This document shows positions 11,240 through 21,599 of a stretch of 64,000 bases of DNA, one piece after another. Both the position numbers and the translations under genes were made by a program. The DNA lies in the NCBI RefSeq assembly GCF_902686445.1, contig NC_062215.1, forward strand, positions 24,140,750-24,204,749, written 5' to 3'. The first letter of the stretch is position 1. Each line of letters begins with the position of its first letter. This DNA comes from Sciurus carolinensis. Lineage: Eukaryota; Chordata; Mammalia; Rodentia; Sciuridae. Under the pieces are notes generated by a model that had not been told where the DNA came from, did not search any database, and worked only from the letters and a program-made list of their open reading frames with translations.

Positions 11240-12130
11240 ACCCAAGGTGAAAGGTTCTCGCCCCTGCCTGTAATGCAAAGGTTACGTGTACCTATACCCT
11301 CGACCTCCGGTGCTGTTGGAGCAAACGGAGGAGAGGGGGGGACCCGAAAACAGTGCCGCTTTCCTCTGGTTTCCCCAGGATTTGCCCGTTTCCTGGGGCC
11401 ATTCCTCCCCTCGAAGCCCTCCGAGAGTTCCCTCCCCACAGACCCCAGCCGGGCTCCGGCAGCCCCCTCTCCTCCATTCCCCCATCGCTCCAGAGGGGCT
11501 CGCGTCTCCCTGATGCGCTCGGGTGTCTGTCTGAGCCATCCATCAAGGGTGGCAGGCTGAGGGAAACATGAAAAAGAGCCTATTTGGCTATTAACATCCC
11601 CTCCCGCTTTGTTGTCTCTCTCCTCCCCACTCCCCTACCAGCCCCCCACCCAGCCCCTCCCTTCCCCCCTTTTGCAGGAGACAAAACCAGACTGACAAGC
11701 TGAAGACTCAAACATTAATCAAACTGCGCTCCGGAACAACCTTTCCCTCGCATTAATAAATACATTTGCGGCCCCTCATTGGACAGTTGGCCTAATTTGT
11801 TTCTTTTTCGCGAGGTGGGGGGAGCCGCCGCGCCCGCGCCCCCAGGCTCCCAGCAGCCCCGCGCAAAGCAGATGTTCCGCCGCGGACGCGGAGCTGTGCC
11901 GAGACGCGCGCCCCGGAGGCCGCGGTTGCTATGGTGACGGCCGGGCCGCCTGCTGTCGCCGAGCACGCTGTCTCGCCCGCTCAGTGATTACCTCCATCTC
12001 CGCAGCATTCGCCATACGGCCGGGATTCTAATCAGATCCCCTCCCCCCTCCGCCCAGCCCACTACCCCTTCAGCCCCCACATCCTTGGGACTCATTAAGA
12101 ATTGCCCATGCATCCCTGGAGGTGCCAAGG
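11240..12130. promoter_or_regulatory. CpG-rich element, candidate enhancer or orphan promoter
   Basis: GC content and CpG density rise sharply, especially at 11810-11990. The flanking AT-rich segment at 11710-11800 holds ATTAATCAAA and CATTAATAAATAC homeodomain-type sites and CTCATTGGAC (an inverted CCAAT box). An imperfect RFX X-box-like sequence, GTTGCTATGGTGAC, lies at 11925-11938. No TATA box, start codon with coding character or splice structure identifies a gene. The short overlapping frames on both strands are typical of CpG islands. Confidence 0.4.
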
Positions 12131-12139
12131 CGAGCAGAG

Positions 12140-13220
12140 TGCGAGAGATGCCCCGCACTCACTCCCCTGTTTAGGAATGATAGGTCCCAGTGTGGAAGAG
12201 GGTCTGTGTCCCCACAGGTCGTCTTTGGTGGCACTGGATCCCCAGGGCCCAGTTCCCAGCGTTGTTCCTTGAGGACTCCTCCGCCTCCCCCTTTCTTGTT
12301 TACATTGACTTAGGTCACCTGAGCTCCTGGGAGCTGGGAACCGTAAGGCAGGCGACTAGAGTTCCCCTTCCCTCGAGCAGGCCTTTGCCATTCTTATTCT
12401 GAAAGTGCTGGGAATGAGGTGGGCAGGGTTTCTGGAGCCATTGGAGCTTCAGCCCCAGCTAAGCCCTGTGGTTTCCAGGACCAAGGGAAGGAGTGGAGAA
12501 GCCCAGGTGGTGCACTCGACCCTGAGTCAGGCCAGTGGTTACTGGGACTTCCTTCCAGGGGCCCACACACACTCCGTCCATGCTTCTGAGTTGAGCACGG
12601 TTTGTTTATAGGTGGCCTCAGATGCACCCCCACCCAGTAGCCTTGCAAGTGATACCCTGCAAACCCACTACGGCTTGGTGGTGGGCAGGGGACAGTGATG
12701 CCTCTGGGATTTGGGGTGCAAGTCCCAGAGAATCACAGGGGAGGACAGTCCTTTCCCTGAGGCTCTGAGGTTTTTTTACAACATTCAAGCATAAAAACCT
12801 TTCCAGACATCCCTGGAGAAACAGTAATAATAGAGACCACGGGCAAGAGAGCACAGAGAGGTGGTGGAGGTGGTGAGGCCAGACTCGGAGCAGTGCAGAA
12901 CACACAGGGAGAGGAGATTCTGGGTGCAGATTCCACATCCCAGCCTAACTCATAAACCAGGAAGCCCGAGGCGGTTGAAGTAAAAATAATTTTGCTTACA
13001 GGGGAGGGACCCCTTGAAGTGATGAAAAGTGGAAGCACACATGTTCCAGAAGAGTTATTGATGCAGGGAAAGCTTGCTTAACTACTCCCACAATGTCCCA
13101 AATGCCAACCTCCTCCTGATTGTTTGCCTGAAGTTCTGAGGAGCATCATCGAATGAGAAGAACTGCTGATCTGAGTTCACTCTCCCAAGCCCACAAAGAA
13201 TCCTCATGTCAGAGTTACAA
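12140..13220. other. intergenic single-copy DNA
   Basis: No gene supported. Overlapping open frames of 60-106 aa on both strands lack any recognisable protein signature. Confidence 0.4.
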
Positions 13221-13224
13221 GGCC

Positions 13225-13420
13225 CTGCCAGGCACACGCTGTAATCCCAGCGGCTCAGGAGGCTCAGGCACGGGGATTGTGAGTCCACAGCTAGCCTCAG
13301 CAACTTAGCAAGGCCCTCAGCCACTCAGCAAGACCCCACCTCTAAATAAAATATAAAAAAGGGCTGGGGATGTTGCTCAGTGCACCCCTGAGATCAATCC
13401 CAGATCTCCACCCCAAAAAT
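13225..13420 (+). mobile_element. B1-ID composite SINE
   Basis: GTAATCCCAGCGGCTCAGGA to AGGGCTGGGGATGTTGCTCA, ending before CCACCCCAAAA. Confidence 0.8.
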
Positions 13421-13429
13421 AGAGTTAAA

Positions 13430-13545
13430 GGACCTTTTGAGATCTAGACTATTCCTTCATTTTATGAATGAAAAAAAAACTGTGACCCAGAGAGGGATCT
13501 TAGCTGGCCCCAACCACATAGCTAGCAAACAGTAGGACCCCTCTC
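13430..13545 (+). mobile_element. MIR fragment
   Basis: TTCATTTTATGAATG, TGTGACCCAGAGAGGGATCT and CCACATAGCTAGCAAACAG follow the MIR 3' half. Confidence 0.55.
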
Positions 13546-13549
13546 ACTT

Positions 13550-14260
13550 TCTGCCGCAGCCGCCCCTGGGGCTGCTCCCTTTCCTCTCTTAGAGGCAACC
13601 AACTGGGAAACTCTGGTTTCCAAGAGTCACAAGTAGAATCCCAAAAATCTCAGGCCTTTCCAAGCCCCTAGTCACTCTGTCCCCTGAAGGCCTGTCACCT
13701 GAAGGCAGCACCACTGGAGTGACAGCTCCCTTTGGCCCTGGCTGGCCCAGGGCCTCTCCCAGGGGTGGTATGTGGGGAGGGAGCTTTTGTGGGGCCTCCT
13801 TCAGTCGATTGTCTGCAGCTCTGTCTTTGTCTGTCTGTCACTCAGAAGAGAACCACTGAGGGGAGAGGTCAGGCTGGTCGGTGGAAAGGGAGAAAGACGC
13901 CTGTCCCTGTCGAGAAGGGGTTGGGAAGAAGACTCCTTCCACCTCCTCATCCCTGCCCTCTGCCAGCTCCTCAGCTGGTTCCCCTAGGGAATCCAGGCTC
14001 TGCTCATTTCAGAACCAGGATGGCAACTGCCCACAAAGGCCTTTGTCTTCTTGCCATGCAAAATATTGGGTCTCCATTGGAGAGCTGCTCCCTTCCCCTG
14101 CCCTCTTCTCTTCCCAGCAAGAAGAGGCTGGGAAACCTGCTGGGGCTGGGGGTGTCAATCATGCTCCCCACTTTCTGACTCTACTCCTGTGCCTTCCTGT
14201 CTCCCCAGCCCTGCCTGCCTCATCAGATTCCCCAGGCTCCCCAGCTGCTCCCCACTGCGA
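13550..14260. other. intergenic single-copy DNA
   Basis: No gene recognised. A 266-aa open frame starts here (13881) but gains most of its length from the minisatellite that follows. Confidence 0.4.
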
Positions 14261-14269
14261 TTCCACACA

Positions 14270-14665
14270 GTGCCATCCCTCGAGAGCCCCTGTTTCCAGG
14301 TGTCCCCAGCTGTACACTGATGTATCTCCCCAGATTGTGCTGTTTCCAGGTTCCCCTTGTTCCCCCTGCACACGAATCTACCTCCCCAGATTCAACTGTT
14401 TTCAGGCTTCTCGCTCTCTCTGCCCCCCTGTACACGAACTATCTCCCCAGATCCTGCTGTTTCCAGGTTCCCCCATATTTCCCCAGTACACAAATTGGCC
14501 TCCCTGGGTTCGGCAGTTTCCAGACCCCCCTTGCTCTCTCACTAGGCAGATCCATCTCCCCAGATTCAACTGTTTTCAGGCTCCCCTCATTTGCCCTGTA
14601 CACGGGTACCTCTCCCAGGTTCTGCTGTTTCCAGGCTCCCCTATTTCCCTTGTACACGCATCAGT
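14270..14665 (+). repeat. minisatellite, period about 56-57 bp, seven copies
   Basis: The key motif TGTTT(C/T)CAGG recurs at 14291, 14341, 14397, 14458, 14571 and 14626, with AGTTTCCAGA at 14515, giving spacings of 50, 56, 61, 57, 56 and 55. Each unit also has a TCTCCCCAGATT-like block and a TGTACACGA-like block. A unit of 57 is divisible by three, so several frames stay open (for example 14320-14805 and 13881-14681) and read as pseudo-repetitive peptides. I do not call them coding. Confidence 0.85.
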
Positions 14666-14669
14666 CTCC

Positions 14670-15670
14670 AGCTTATGTTGATCCCAGCTGCCTAAGGGAT
14701 TCAATAGGTTTATGGAGAATGGAAGGAAGAAGACTCAGAAAGAGGAAGAGGAGAAAGAGCCTCATCCAGGAGACTTCTTGTTTCTCGTGGGACCCAGAGT
14801 CCTAAGCAGCTTGCACAAGGGCAGCCTCTGGGCCTCTGCTTCTACTAATAGGTCCCTTAAGTTTCTGCCCTAGGGCATCCCAATTCCCTCTACCCTGAGC
14901 TTCTAGCCGAGCAACCTCCGGAGGCGTCATCTTGGGGCCGGTGCCTGTGCGTGTATGTGGTGTAGCCAGCAAGGGCGTTCTCGAGCTGAGCTGCAGGCTC
15001 CCTGTCTCTGCTCACTAATCCCTCCTTGCCTTCTCAGCTCCTCTTCCCACCTGCTGCACCTGAGCTCCCCTCAATTCATTTACACAGAACTCAAAGGAAA
15101 CCCCAAATGCACCCCCAGAAGGGGGTACAGAGCCAGAGATGCATATTTTTTTGTTGTGGGTTTTTGTTGTTATTGTTTTTGTTTGTTTTTGCTTTCAAGA
15201 TGGTGTAGTATCATTCTCAGCCCCTGAAACTGACATCCTAGACTGTCATCCTGGCTTGCTCTCTAGCCTGTGTTAACAATTGTTCCATCTTTGTTGCATA
15301 AAAGCAGATGCCCTGCATACTGATCCTTCTTGGGGGGAGGAAGGGTGATGTTTTGCAAGGCTTTCTAAGATTCCTACTCTCTCTGATTCATTTTAGCACT
15401 TCCCCCAAAGTTTCTGCTGGAATATGGGAAAGTGCATCTGATCCTCCACTCCTTCCTTCACCCACCCACCCATTCATTTGCCTAATTCCAGCATTTTGGT
15501 GTCATAATGCTCCATTTGTCTGGCACTAGCAAACATTCTGGGTTCACCAGGAAACAAATAGGAAAGGCAAGCCACTGAGACGAGGATAGTGTCCCAACAG
15601 AACAGAGACCTTCCTTCAAAGTGAAACCCACACCTGGCTTCTGGCCTCAATGCTCCTAGGACCAGAGGGC
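14670..15670. other. intergenic single-copy DNA
   Basis: No gene, promoter or young repeat recognised. A T/G-rich stretch lies at 15150-15195. Confidence 0.4.
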
Positions 15671-15671
15671 A

Positions 15672-15735
15672 ACCTCGGTTTCCCCACCAGTCAAGCAGGG
15701 ATAACAACACCTGCCTCCCTGACTGAGGTAGAACA
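15672..15735 (-). mobile_element. MIR fragment
   Basis: CCTCGGTTTCCCCACCAGTC followed by GGGATAACAACACCTGCCTC matches the reverse-orientation MIR core. Confidence 0.55.
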
Positions 15736-15883
15736 TGCAAATAAAATGACTTATGTGGAGGAAGCAGAATACTTTTAGAGACCTTGACAAGTGTGAGCTT
15801 ACATAATTCCTATTAAAAGACACTTGTGTGTGAGAAACCGTTTTTGTTTTTTGTATACAAATTCTCCTTCCATTGTTTGAAAA

Positions 15884-16215
15884 GAAAGGCACCTATAATC
15901 CTGGTGACTCAAGAGGCCCAAGTTGTTGGAGGCCAGTCTCAGCAATTTAGGAGGACCTGCCCCCCCCACCAAAAAAAAAAAAAAAAAAACAAAAACCTGG
16001 AGATGTGGCTCCGCGATTAAGCACCCCTGGGTTCAAACCCTAGTACAAAAAAAAAAAAAGAAGAAAGAAAAAAGGCAGCTGAAGGCATTTTTCTTATTAA
16101 TTTCACAATTTAAAGAATATTATTAAGGGTTAGGGAATAGCTCAGTGGTAGAGCGCTTTTGTAGCACGTCAGAAGCCCTGTGTCCCATCCCCAGCACTGC
16201 AAAATAAAATAAAAT
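15884..16215 (+). mobile_element. B1-ID composite SINE followed by an ID element
   Basis: The composite at 15884-16065 has a C-run and A-run between its halves. A separate ID unit (AATAGCTCAGTGGTAGAGCG, CATCCCCAGCACTGC) occupies about 16125-16205 with an (AAAAT)n tail. Confidence 0.75.
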
Positions 16216-16357
16216 ACTGTCAAAGTTGGTGTGCCTAGAAACTGAACAAAATATCCATATGCAGTCATTAATAGCTACTGAGGTGTGGATGTGAAACATG
16301 AAATTTAATGTATGTAAATTATATCTCAATAAAACTGAAAGCATGCGAAGAAAAATG

Positions 16358-16577
16358 TGATTTTTTTTTTTATGTATGTGTGTGTGTGAGGGATTAAAAC
16401 CAGTTCCCTCATACATGCCAGGCAAGTGCTCTGCCACCGACCTACATCCCCTGACCTTTTTACTCTCAATTTGAGATAGGGTCTTGCTAAATTGCCCAGG
16501 CTGGCCTAGAACTTTCCGTCCTCCTGCCTCCATCTCCAGAAGAGCTGGCATTACAGGCGAGCACCAACACATCCTGC
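16358..16577 (-). mobile_element. ID plus B1-type SINE
   Basis: ID part 16362-16458 (CATGCCAGGCAAGTGCTCTG) and B1 part to 16577 (GCCCAGGCTGGCCTAGAAC), minus orientation. Confidence 0.75.
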
Positions 16578-16754
16578 TGAATTGGGATTTTGAGTTGAGT
16601 CATGCTATTTTTTTTTTTTTTATTTGCCCAGGAAGTCACTCCTTGTCAAGGGAATTCCATTTATAAATGTTAGATTCTGATGCTCTGCAGAAAACCTGGG
16701 GCAGAGAGAGGTGAGAAGGGTACCAGAATCTCTCATGACTGTCACAGTTCTGTA

Positions 16755-16825
16755 CTGGGTAGCTGTGTGACATGGGGTGAGTCACCCTTTGAGCTTCACA
16801 GTTCTCATCTACGGGTCTCGCTGGT
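16755..16825 (-). mobile_element. MIR fragment
   Basis: GTAGCTGTGTGACATGGGGT, GAGTCACCCTTTGAGCTTCA and TTCTCATCTACGG match reversed MIR. Confidence 0.6.
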
Positions 16826-17230
16826 TCTCCCAGAAACACCCATATTTTTTCCCCGCTGCCTCAGAATACAAACTTTATTCAGTACCTTCCCCAACCTTCC
16901 ACTGCTGGGGGAGTGGGCTCAAACCTCCAGGGCTGGAAGGCAAAGTCTGGTTTTCTTAACAGACTTTCTCATTAGGGACCACATTTTCTTGGGACAATTG
17001 CTGTCTCAGATTTGTAGGGTTGCTTGCCTTCTCCTCCCCACCGGGGTGCTCACATCTGTGATGTGGGATCCCCCAAAAGTTCTCCCCTATGGTCTAGGGG
17101 GTCTGTAGGAATGGATCCCAGTGCTCGCACTGTTTGATACTCCTGTCCCACAGAGGTCTGGTTCCTACAGCCCTTTCCCGAGACTCCTACTTGATCCTGG
17201 TTGAGAAGGATGCAAGCGGCGCTTGTCTTA

Positions 17231-17249
17231 TAGCGCCATCTTCTGGACA
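17231..17249 (-). promoter_or_regulatory. CTCF-like motif
   Basis: TAGCGCCATCTTCTGGACA fits the reverse CTCF core (GCCMYCTRSTGG type) with two mismatches by eye. Binding is not shown. Confidence 0.35.
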
Positions 17250-17695
17250 AACCTGTGAGAGCCCATTCTTCTTGCCAGCCCAAGGTGTCAGAAGTTTTCA
17301 TCTAATTTGCTTCCTCATCATCAAGCTCTGAATTCTGAACTTTCCCAGCCATCTCTTAGGAGGAAATGTTCCAGGAGCACTCCAATCATCCGGATACAGG
17401 GTTTATCCCCTGGAGTGGTAGGGATGGGTGCTCCTCAACCCTCTGAGTCTCAGAAGCAACTAAGGAGAGTTCCATTCCTTTAACTGGAAAACTGAGTCTT
17501 CACATATTTACCCCATGTGACCCCCATGCACCCAACCCAGGTGTCACTCACTAAGAAGACAATTGTCTGGGACATAGTCTTGGTGACTTTCAAGGTTTTC
17601 TTCTATCGTCAGGTGTTCCGTTTTGTTTTTTGACCGAGGGCTCATTGGCAGCCATGAGAAGAAGATACACATTTTCAATGTCTTCAGAATCAGGT
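17250..17695. other. intergenic single-copy DNA
   Basis: No gene or young repeat seen. Confidence 0.4.
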
Positions 17696-17699
17696 GTTG

Positions 17700-18165
17700 A
17701 GCTGGGGTGTAGCTCAGTGATAGAATGCTTGCCTAGCACACACGGGGCTGTGGGTTCAGTCCCCAGCACCAAAACCAAAACCCAGATGTTGCTGGGCACA
17801 CACCTGTAATCCCAGCGACTCAGGGGGCTGAGGCAGGAGGATCACAAATTCCAGGCCAGCCTCAGCAACTGAGCAAGACCCTAAGCAACTTAGTGAGACC
17901 CTGTCTCAAAATAAAAAATGAAAAGGGCTGGGGATGTAACTTAGTGGTTAAGCACCCCTGGTTTCAATCTAAGTTGTTTTTAAAAAGGACTAAGGATGTA
18001 GCTCAGAGATATAGTGTTTGTCTAGCGTGTTTTAGGTCTTAGGTTCAATCCTTAGCACTAGAAAAAAAAATCAGGGGAAATGTTGGGGATCTCAGGGAGA
18101 GTAGCTCAGTGATAGGGCATCTGTCCAGCAAGCTTAAGGACTGAGTGTGATCCTTGGCATAGGAA
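17700..18165 (+). mobile_element. SINE cluster: ID, B1-ID, ID, ID
   Basis: Four plus-oriented units lie head to tail: ID at 17700-17785 (TGTAGCTCAGTGATAGAATG), B1-ID at 17790-17985, ID-like at 17985-18072 (GATGTAGCTCAGAGATATAG), and a degraded ID-like unit at about 18095-18165. Confidence 0.75.
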
Positions 18166-18238
18166 AAGAGAGGGGTGAGGGAGAAATCATGGGTCTAGTC
18201 AAACAGAATAAGATCTCTTGCTATTTCTTTCATTTAGG

Positions 18239-18239
18239 T

Positions 18240-18272
<33 letters not shown>
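18239..18272 (+). repeat. (GT)n microsatellite
   Basis: About 17 uninterrupted GT units. Confidence 0.95.
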
Positions 18273-18274
<2 letters not shown>

Positions 18275-18344
18275 TTTCAGAGTGGGAGTGTTTAAGAGTG
18301 AGAGGGCACTCAATATACAAGATATGAGGTGGATTTTTTTTCTC

Positions 18345-19445
18345 TTTGCTTTTTTAGCTGTGCTGGGGATTAAATCCAAAACCTTGAGCATGCTAGGCAG
18401 TGCTTTACTGGTAAGGTACATCCCCAGACCCCAAAATGAATTTATTATCGTTATTTTCAGTACTGGGGACTGAACCCAGGTACTCTGCCACTGAGTGACA
18501 TCCCTGCATCTCCAACCATTTTCACCTTTTATTTTATTTTTTATTAAAATTATTTATTATATGAATATTCATAAGTATGTTAACATCAACATTTACATTT
18601 TCACATACAAAATGAAATAATGTTCATATACACTTATTTGCATATTCATACCTTATAAGTAGACTAAACCTTAAATATATATGGATCACTCACCTTTTAT
18701 TTTAAAAGTTTCTGAGGCTGGCCTCCAACTTGTGATCCTTCTGCCACAGCCTCCTGAGTCACTGGGATTACAGGTGTGCACAACTGTGCCTGACTGGCTG
18801 CTGCTGCTGCTGCTGATTTTGGTACTGGGGACTGAACCCAGGGGTGCTTTACCATTGAACTATATCCCCAACCTTTTTTATTTTTTATTTTGACAAGGTA
18901 ATTTCTAAATTGCTGATGCTGGCCTCAATTTGTGATCCTCCTGCCTTGGCCTCCAGAATAGCCAAGATTACAAGTCTGTGCCACCGTGCCTGGTACCTGG
19001 CTATTCTTTTTTTGGAGGGTGGGGTGGAGATGGACTACTGGGATTGAACCCAGGGGTACTTGACCACTGAGCTATATCCCCAATCCTTTTTTTTTTTTTT
19101 TTTTTTTTTTTGAGACAGGGTCTCACTAAGTTGCTTAGGGCCTCATTAAGGTGCTGGGCTGGCCTCCAACTTGTGATCCTTCTGCCTCAGCCTCCTGCGC
19201 ATGCACCCAACTTGGCTATTCTTTTAATATTTTTAATTTTGTGGAGGGGTACTGGGGATTGAAATCAGGGGCACTCAACCACTGAGCTACATCCCCAGCC
19301 CTATTTTGTATTTTATTTAGAGACAGGGTCTCACCGAGTTGCTTAGTGTGTCACTTATGCCGAGGCTGGCTTTGAACTCGTGACCCTCCTGCCTCAGCCT
19401 CCTGAGTTGCTGGGATTACAGGCATGCACCACTGCGCCTGGCCTT
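18345..19445 (-). mobile_element. SINE cluster (ID and B1-ID), all minus orientation
   Basis: Units at 18345-18432 (ID), 18445-18525 (ID-like), 18690-18790 (B1 half), 18815-18995, 19005-19212 and 19236-19445 (B1-ID composites). The T-run at 19087-19112 is the tail between the ID and B1 halves of the 19005 copy. The AT-rich stretch 18530-18690 between units is not explained by these families. Confidence 0.75.
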
Positions 19446-19779
19446 GGCTATTCTTTTTAAACATACTTTTCATTACCTAAAATGTCCAAATCGTTGTTGA
19501 CAAAGTGGTCCCTTTGGAAGGTCTCTTTATAGTGATTGCCGACAATTATCTGAATTAATTCAAAGATACCAACTCTTCAGACTCTGAGAGTGAACTTGAA
19601 TTTCACAAGTTGCTTGGTGGCAAAGATCATCAATCAGGCTGGATGAGGCTGTTTTAGATAAAGAATGAGAAGATTTTCTTCTGTGGGTCATAAACTGACC
19701 CCGAATTCCTGTTTAATCTGTGTTCCATGTTGCTGGCAGAGTTCCTTCCTCAAAATACAGAGTTGATATTACTTAAGAG

Positions 19780-20470
19780 CTTAAAAATCTCCAGTGGCTC
19801 CCTATTACCTTCAGAATACTAGCTAAGACCCTTAACTCCGGGGTTGGGGCAAAGAGCAATGGGCAACATGGAAGGGCCAACATGGGTTTCATTGTCACCT
19901 TTTGTGCCCTGAGACAGATGATCCAAACGCTCAGACTCTCGGTTTCCTCATTGGTAAGACCAAGGCTAACAATATCTACTTCATTTGCTTGTTTTGAGGA
20001 CTCTGGCATTGCTGGGCTGTACACAGTAGTAAACTCAGTGAGTAGCATTATGTATTCATTGCCCACTGGGATCCATTTACAGCCTGTCTAGGGAGACTCC
20101 TCCTGTTAGATCAAACCTGGCAGACCACACTCTTTCAATAGCTCTCCACGCAGACGCACACCATTCAAGGCACATTTGCCAACCTGCAATGCCCTAAATA
20201 AAACAGGGATCCCGCACTTCTTTTTTTTTTTTTTTTTTTTTTTTGCATATGCTGTTGCTCCTTTTGCAATGTCTTTCTGACATGTCCTCTGCAATACACC
20301 ATCTCCTCTTTGGATGTTTATAGTTTTCCTTATCTACATACATGACTTTGTTCCCAGCCAAATTGTAGTCTCCTGGAGTCAGGAACTGTGTCTCCCAATT
20401 AATCTCAGAAGCTCCCAACCCTCAATAAGGTTCCTGACTCAGAACAGTCAGTTAGTAAATGTCTGTTAAA
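19780..20470 (+). mobile_element. L2-like LINE fragments with a nested MIR
   Basis: L2-like blocks: CTCCAGTGGCTCCCTATTAC (19789), GGCACATTTGCCAACC-like text near 20170, and TTGTAGTCTCCTGGAGTCAG with GGAACTGTGTCTCCC (20363-20397). Between them, 19900-20060 resembles a reversed MIR (CTCGGTTTCCTCATTGGTAA). A 24-nt T-run sits at 20221. All are old and diverged. Confidence 0.5.
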
Positions 20471-20849
20471 AGGCTTCATTCCAAAAGAGAAGTTGATTTT
20501 ATTATTATCATCAGTACTGCTCTTCTTACCAAGAATCCGTTTAGAGGGATGGCCTTCTACCATGCACACAGTATAAATTCTACATTGGCGATCACTCTCG
20601 TTTCTTTGGATTCTCACCTTGAGGAAGAGTTTCAGAAACAGTCCCAGCCGAGGGGTGCACACCTGTAATCCCAACAGGAAGAAATCGGGGCTTTGGGGAC
20701 CTTATGGTGTCATGCACGCTACCACTTTTTATTGAAAAGAAAACGACTTTCCTACAGGAAACAGCACACATCTTGCGAAGTTCTGTGGATTCTTACCACC
20801 ACTCATTCAAGATATAGAACTCTTTTATTTTTAAAGGAATTTCTACATT

Positions 20850-20945
20850 GAGGGACTGGAAGTGTAGGTCTGTGGTAGAGCTTTTGCCCAGCATGTGTGA
20901 GGCCCTAGGTTTGATGCCTAGCGCTACAAAAAGCAAAAACAAAAA
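20850..20945 (+). mobile_element. ID element
   Basis: GTAGGTCTGTGGTAGAGCTT, CAGCATGTGTGAGGCCCTAG, then an A-rich tail. Confidence 0.7.
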
Positions 20946-21334
20946 CAAAAACCTATCTTGAAATATCTCTCAAATCCCATCCCTCCTTTCAATCTCCCAC
21001 CCCCATCTCACTGCGGTACCTAATCACTCTCTCATTTTCCCTAGTACCCAGTTCATGAATCGATAACAAATACGGTTGCATGAATGAGACCTAGGTTGGA
21101 AGGAAAAGGAAGCCAGTAGAGTCGTGACCAATCTGCTTTGGGTAAATTATCCCTCATTGCCTACATCGGGTTCCAGTTAACGGGTATCTACTGGGAATTT
21201 AGATTAAGTATTTTGGGGTTTTGGTTTTCTTTTTCCATATATAGTAGAGTTTCAAAGAGGGGTTCGAAGCATTTAAAAAAGTCGGAGCCCCAGGTGGGCT
21301 CCTCTCATCCCCCACGCTACAGGCGCCGCCTCCA

Positions 21335-21511
21335 CCAATCCGTGCGACGCAGCGCTGCAAAGACCCCATCACACCCTTGGTCCAGTCACCAGGGAGCCAT
21401 CCATCACTACCTGGACGAGAGCCAATCGGACAAGCCCTGCTTTCCCGCCAGCCAATTGGCGGAATGCAGTGGGCCCCAGGAGTCGCTTTGGAGTGAGTGA
21501 GTGAGTGAGTG

Positions 21512-21559
<48 letters not shown>

Positions 21560-21593
21560 CGCGCGCTCAGCCGGCTTCGGGTGGTATAAAAAG
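21335..21593 (+). promoter_or_regulatory. apparent Pol II promoter: CCAAT x3, E2F-like site, GT/GC tract, TATA box
   Basis: CCAAT boxes lie at 21335-21339, 21422-21426 and 21452-21456; the last is within the palindrome CCAATTGG. TTTCCCGCC at 21441-21449 is an E2F-type site. A GAGT/GT/GC alternating tract fills 21491-21566, and TATAAAAAG is at 21585-21593. Transcription would start near 21610-21620 and run on the plus strand, toward the 3' end of COPZ2. The elements are visible. That they drive a transcript, and which one, is inference. Confidence 0.6.
21491..21566 (+). repeat. (GAGT)n-(GT)n-(GC)n alternating tract
   Basis: About 20 bp of GAGT repeats is followed by about 33 bp of GT and about 16 bp of GC. 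Alternating purine-pyrimidine sequence of this kind can adopt Z-DNA. Confidence 0.95.
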
Positions 21594-21599
21594 GGTCCG

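Noticed and set aside
11038..11560. Overlapping frames of 133 and 165 codons on opposite strands
   Set aside because: Both arise from the purine/pyrimidine-skewed tract and the CpG-rich flank. They cannot both be genes, and neither resembles a protein.
13881..14681. 266-codon frame on the plus strand
   Set aside because: Half of it is the 57-bp minisatellite, the unit lengths are uneven, and no protein family or splice context is seen.
21138..21500. 120-codon plus-strand frame overlapping the TATA promoter
   Set aside because: It ends upstream of the TATA box, covers the CCAAT boxes and has no coding signature.
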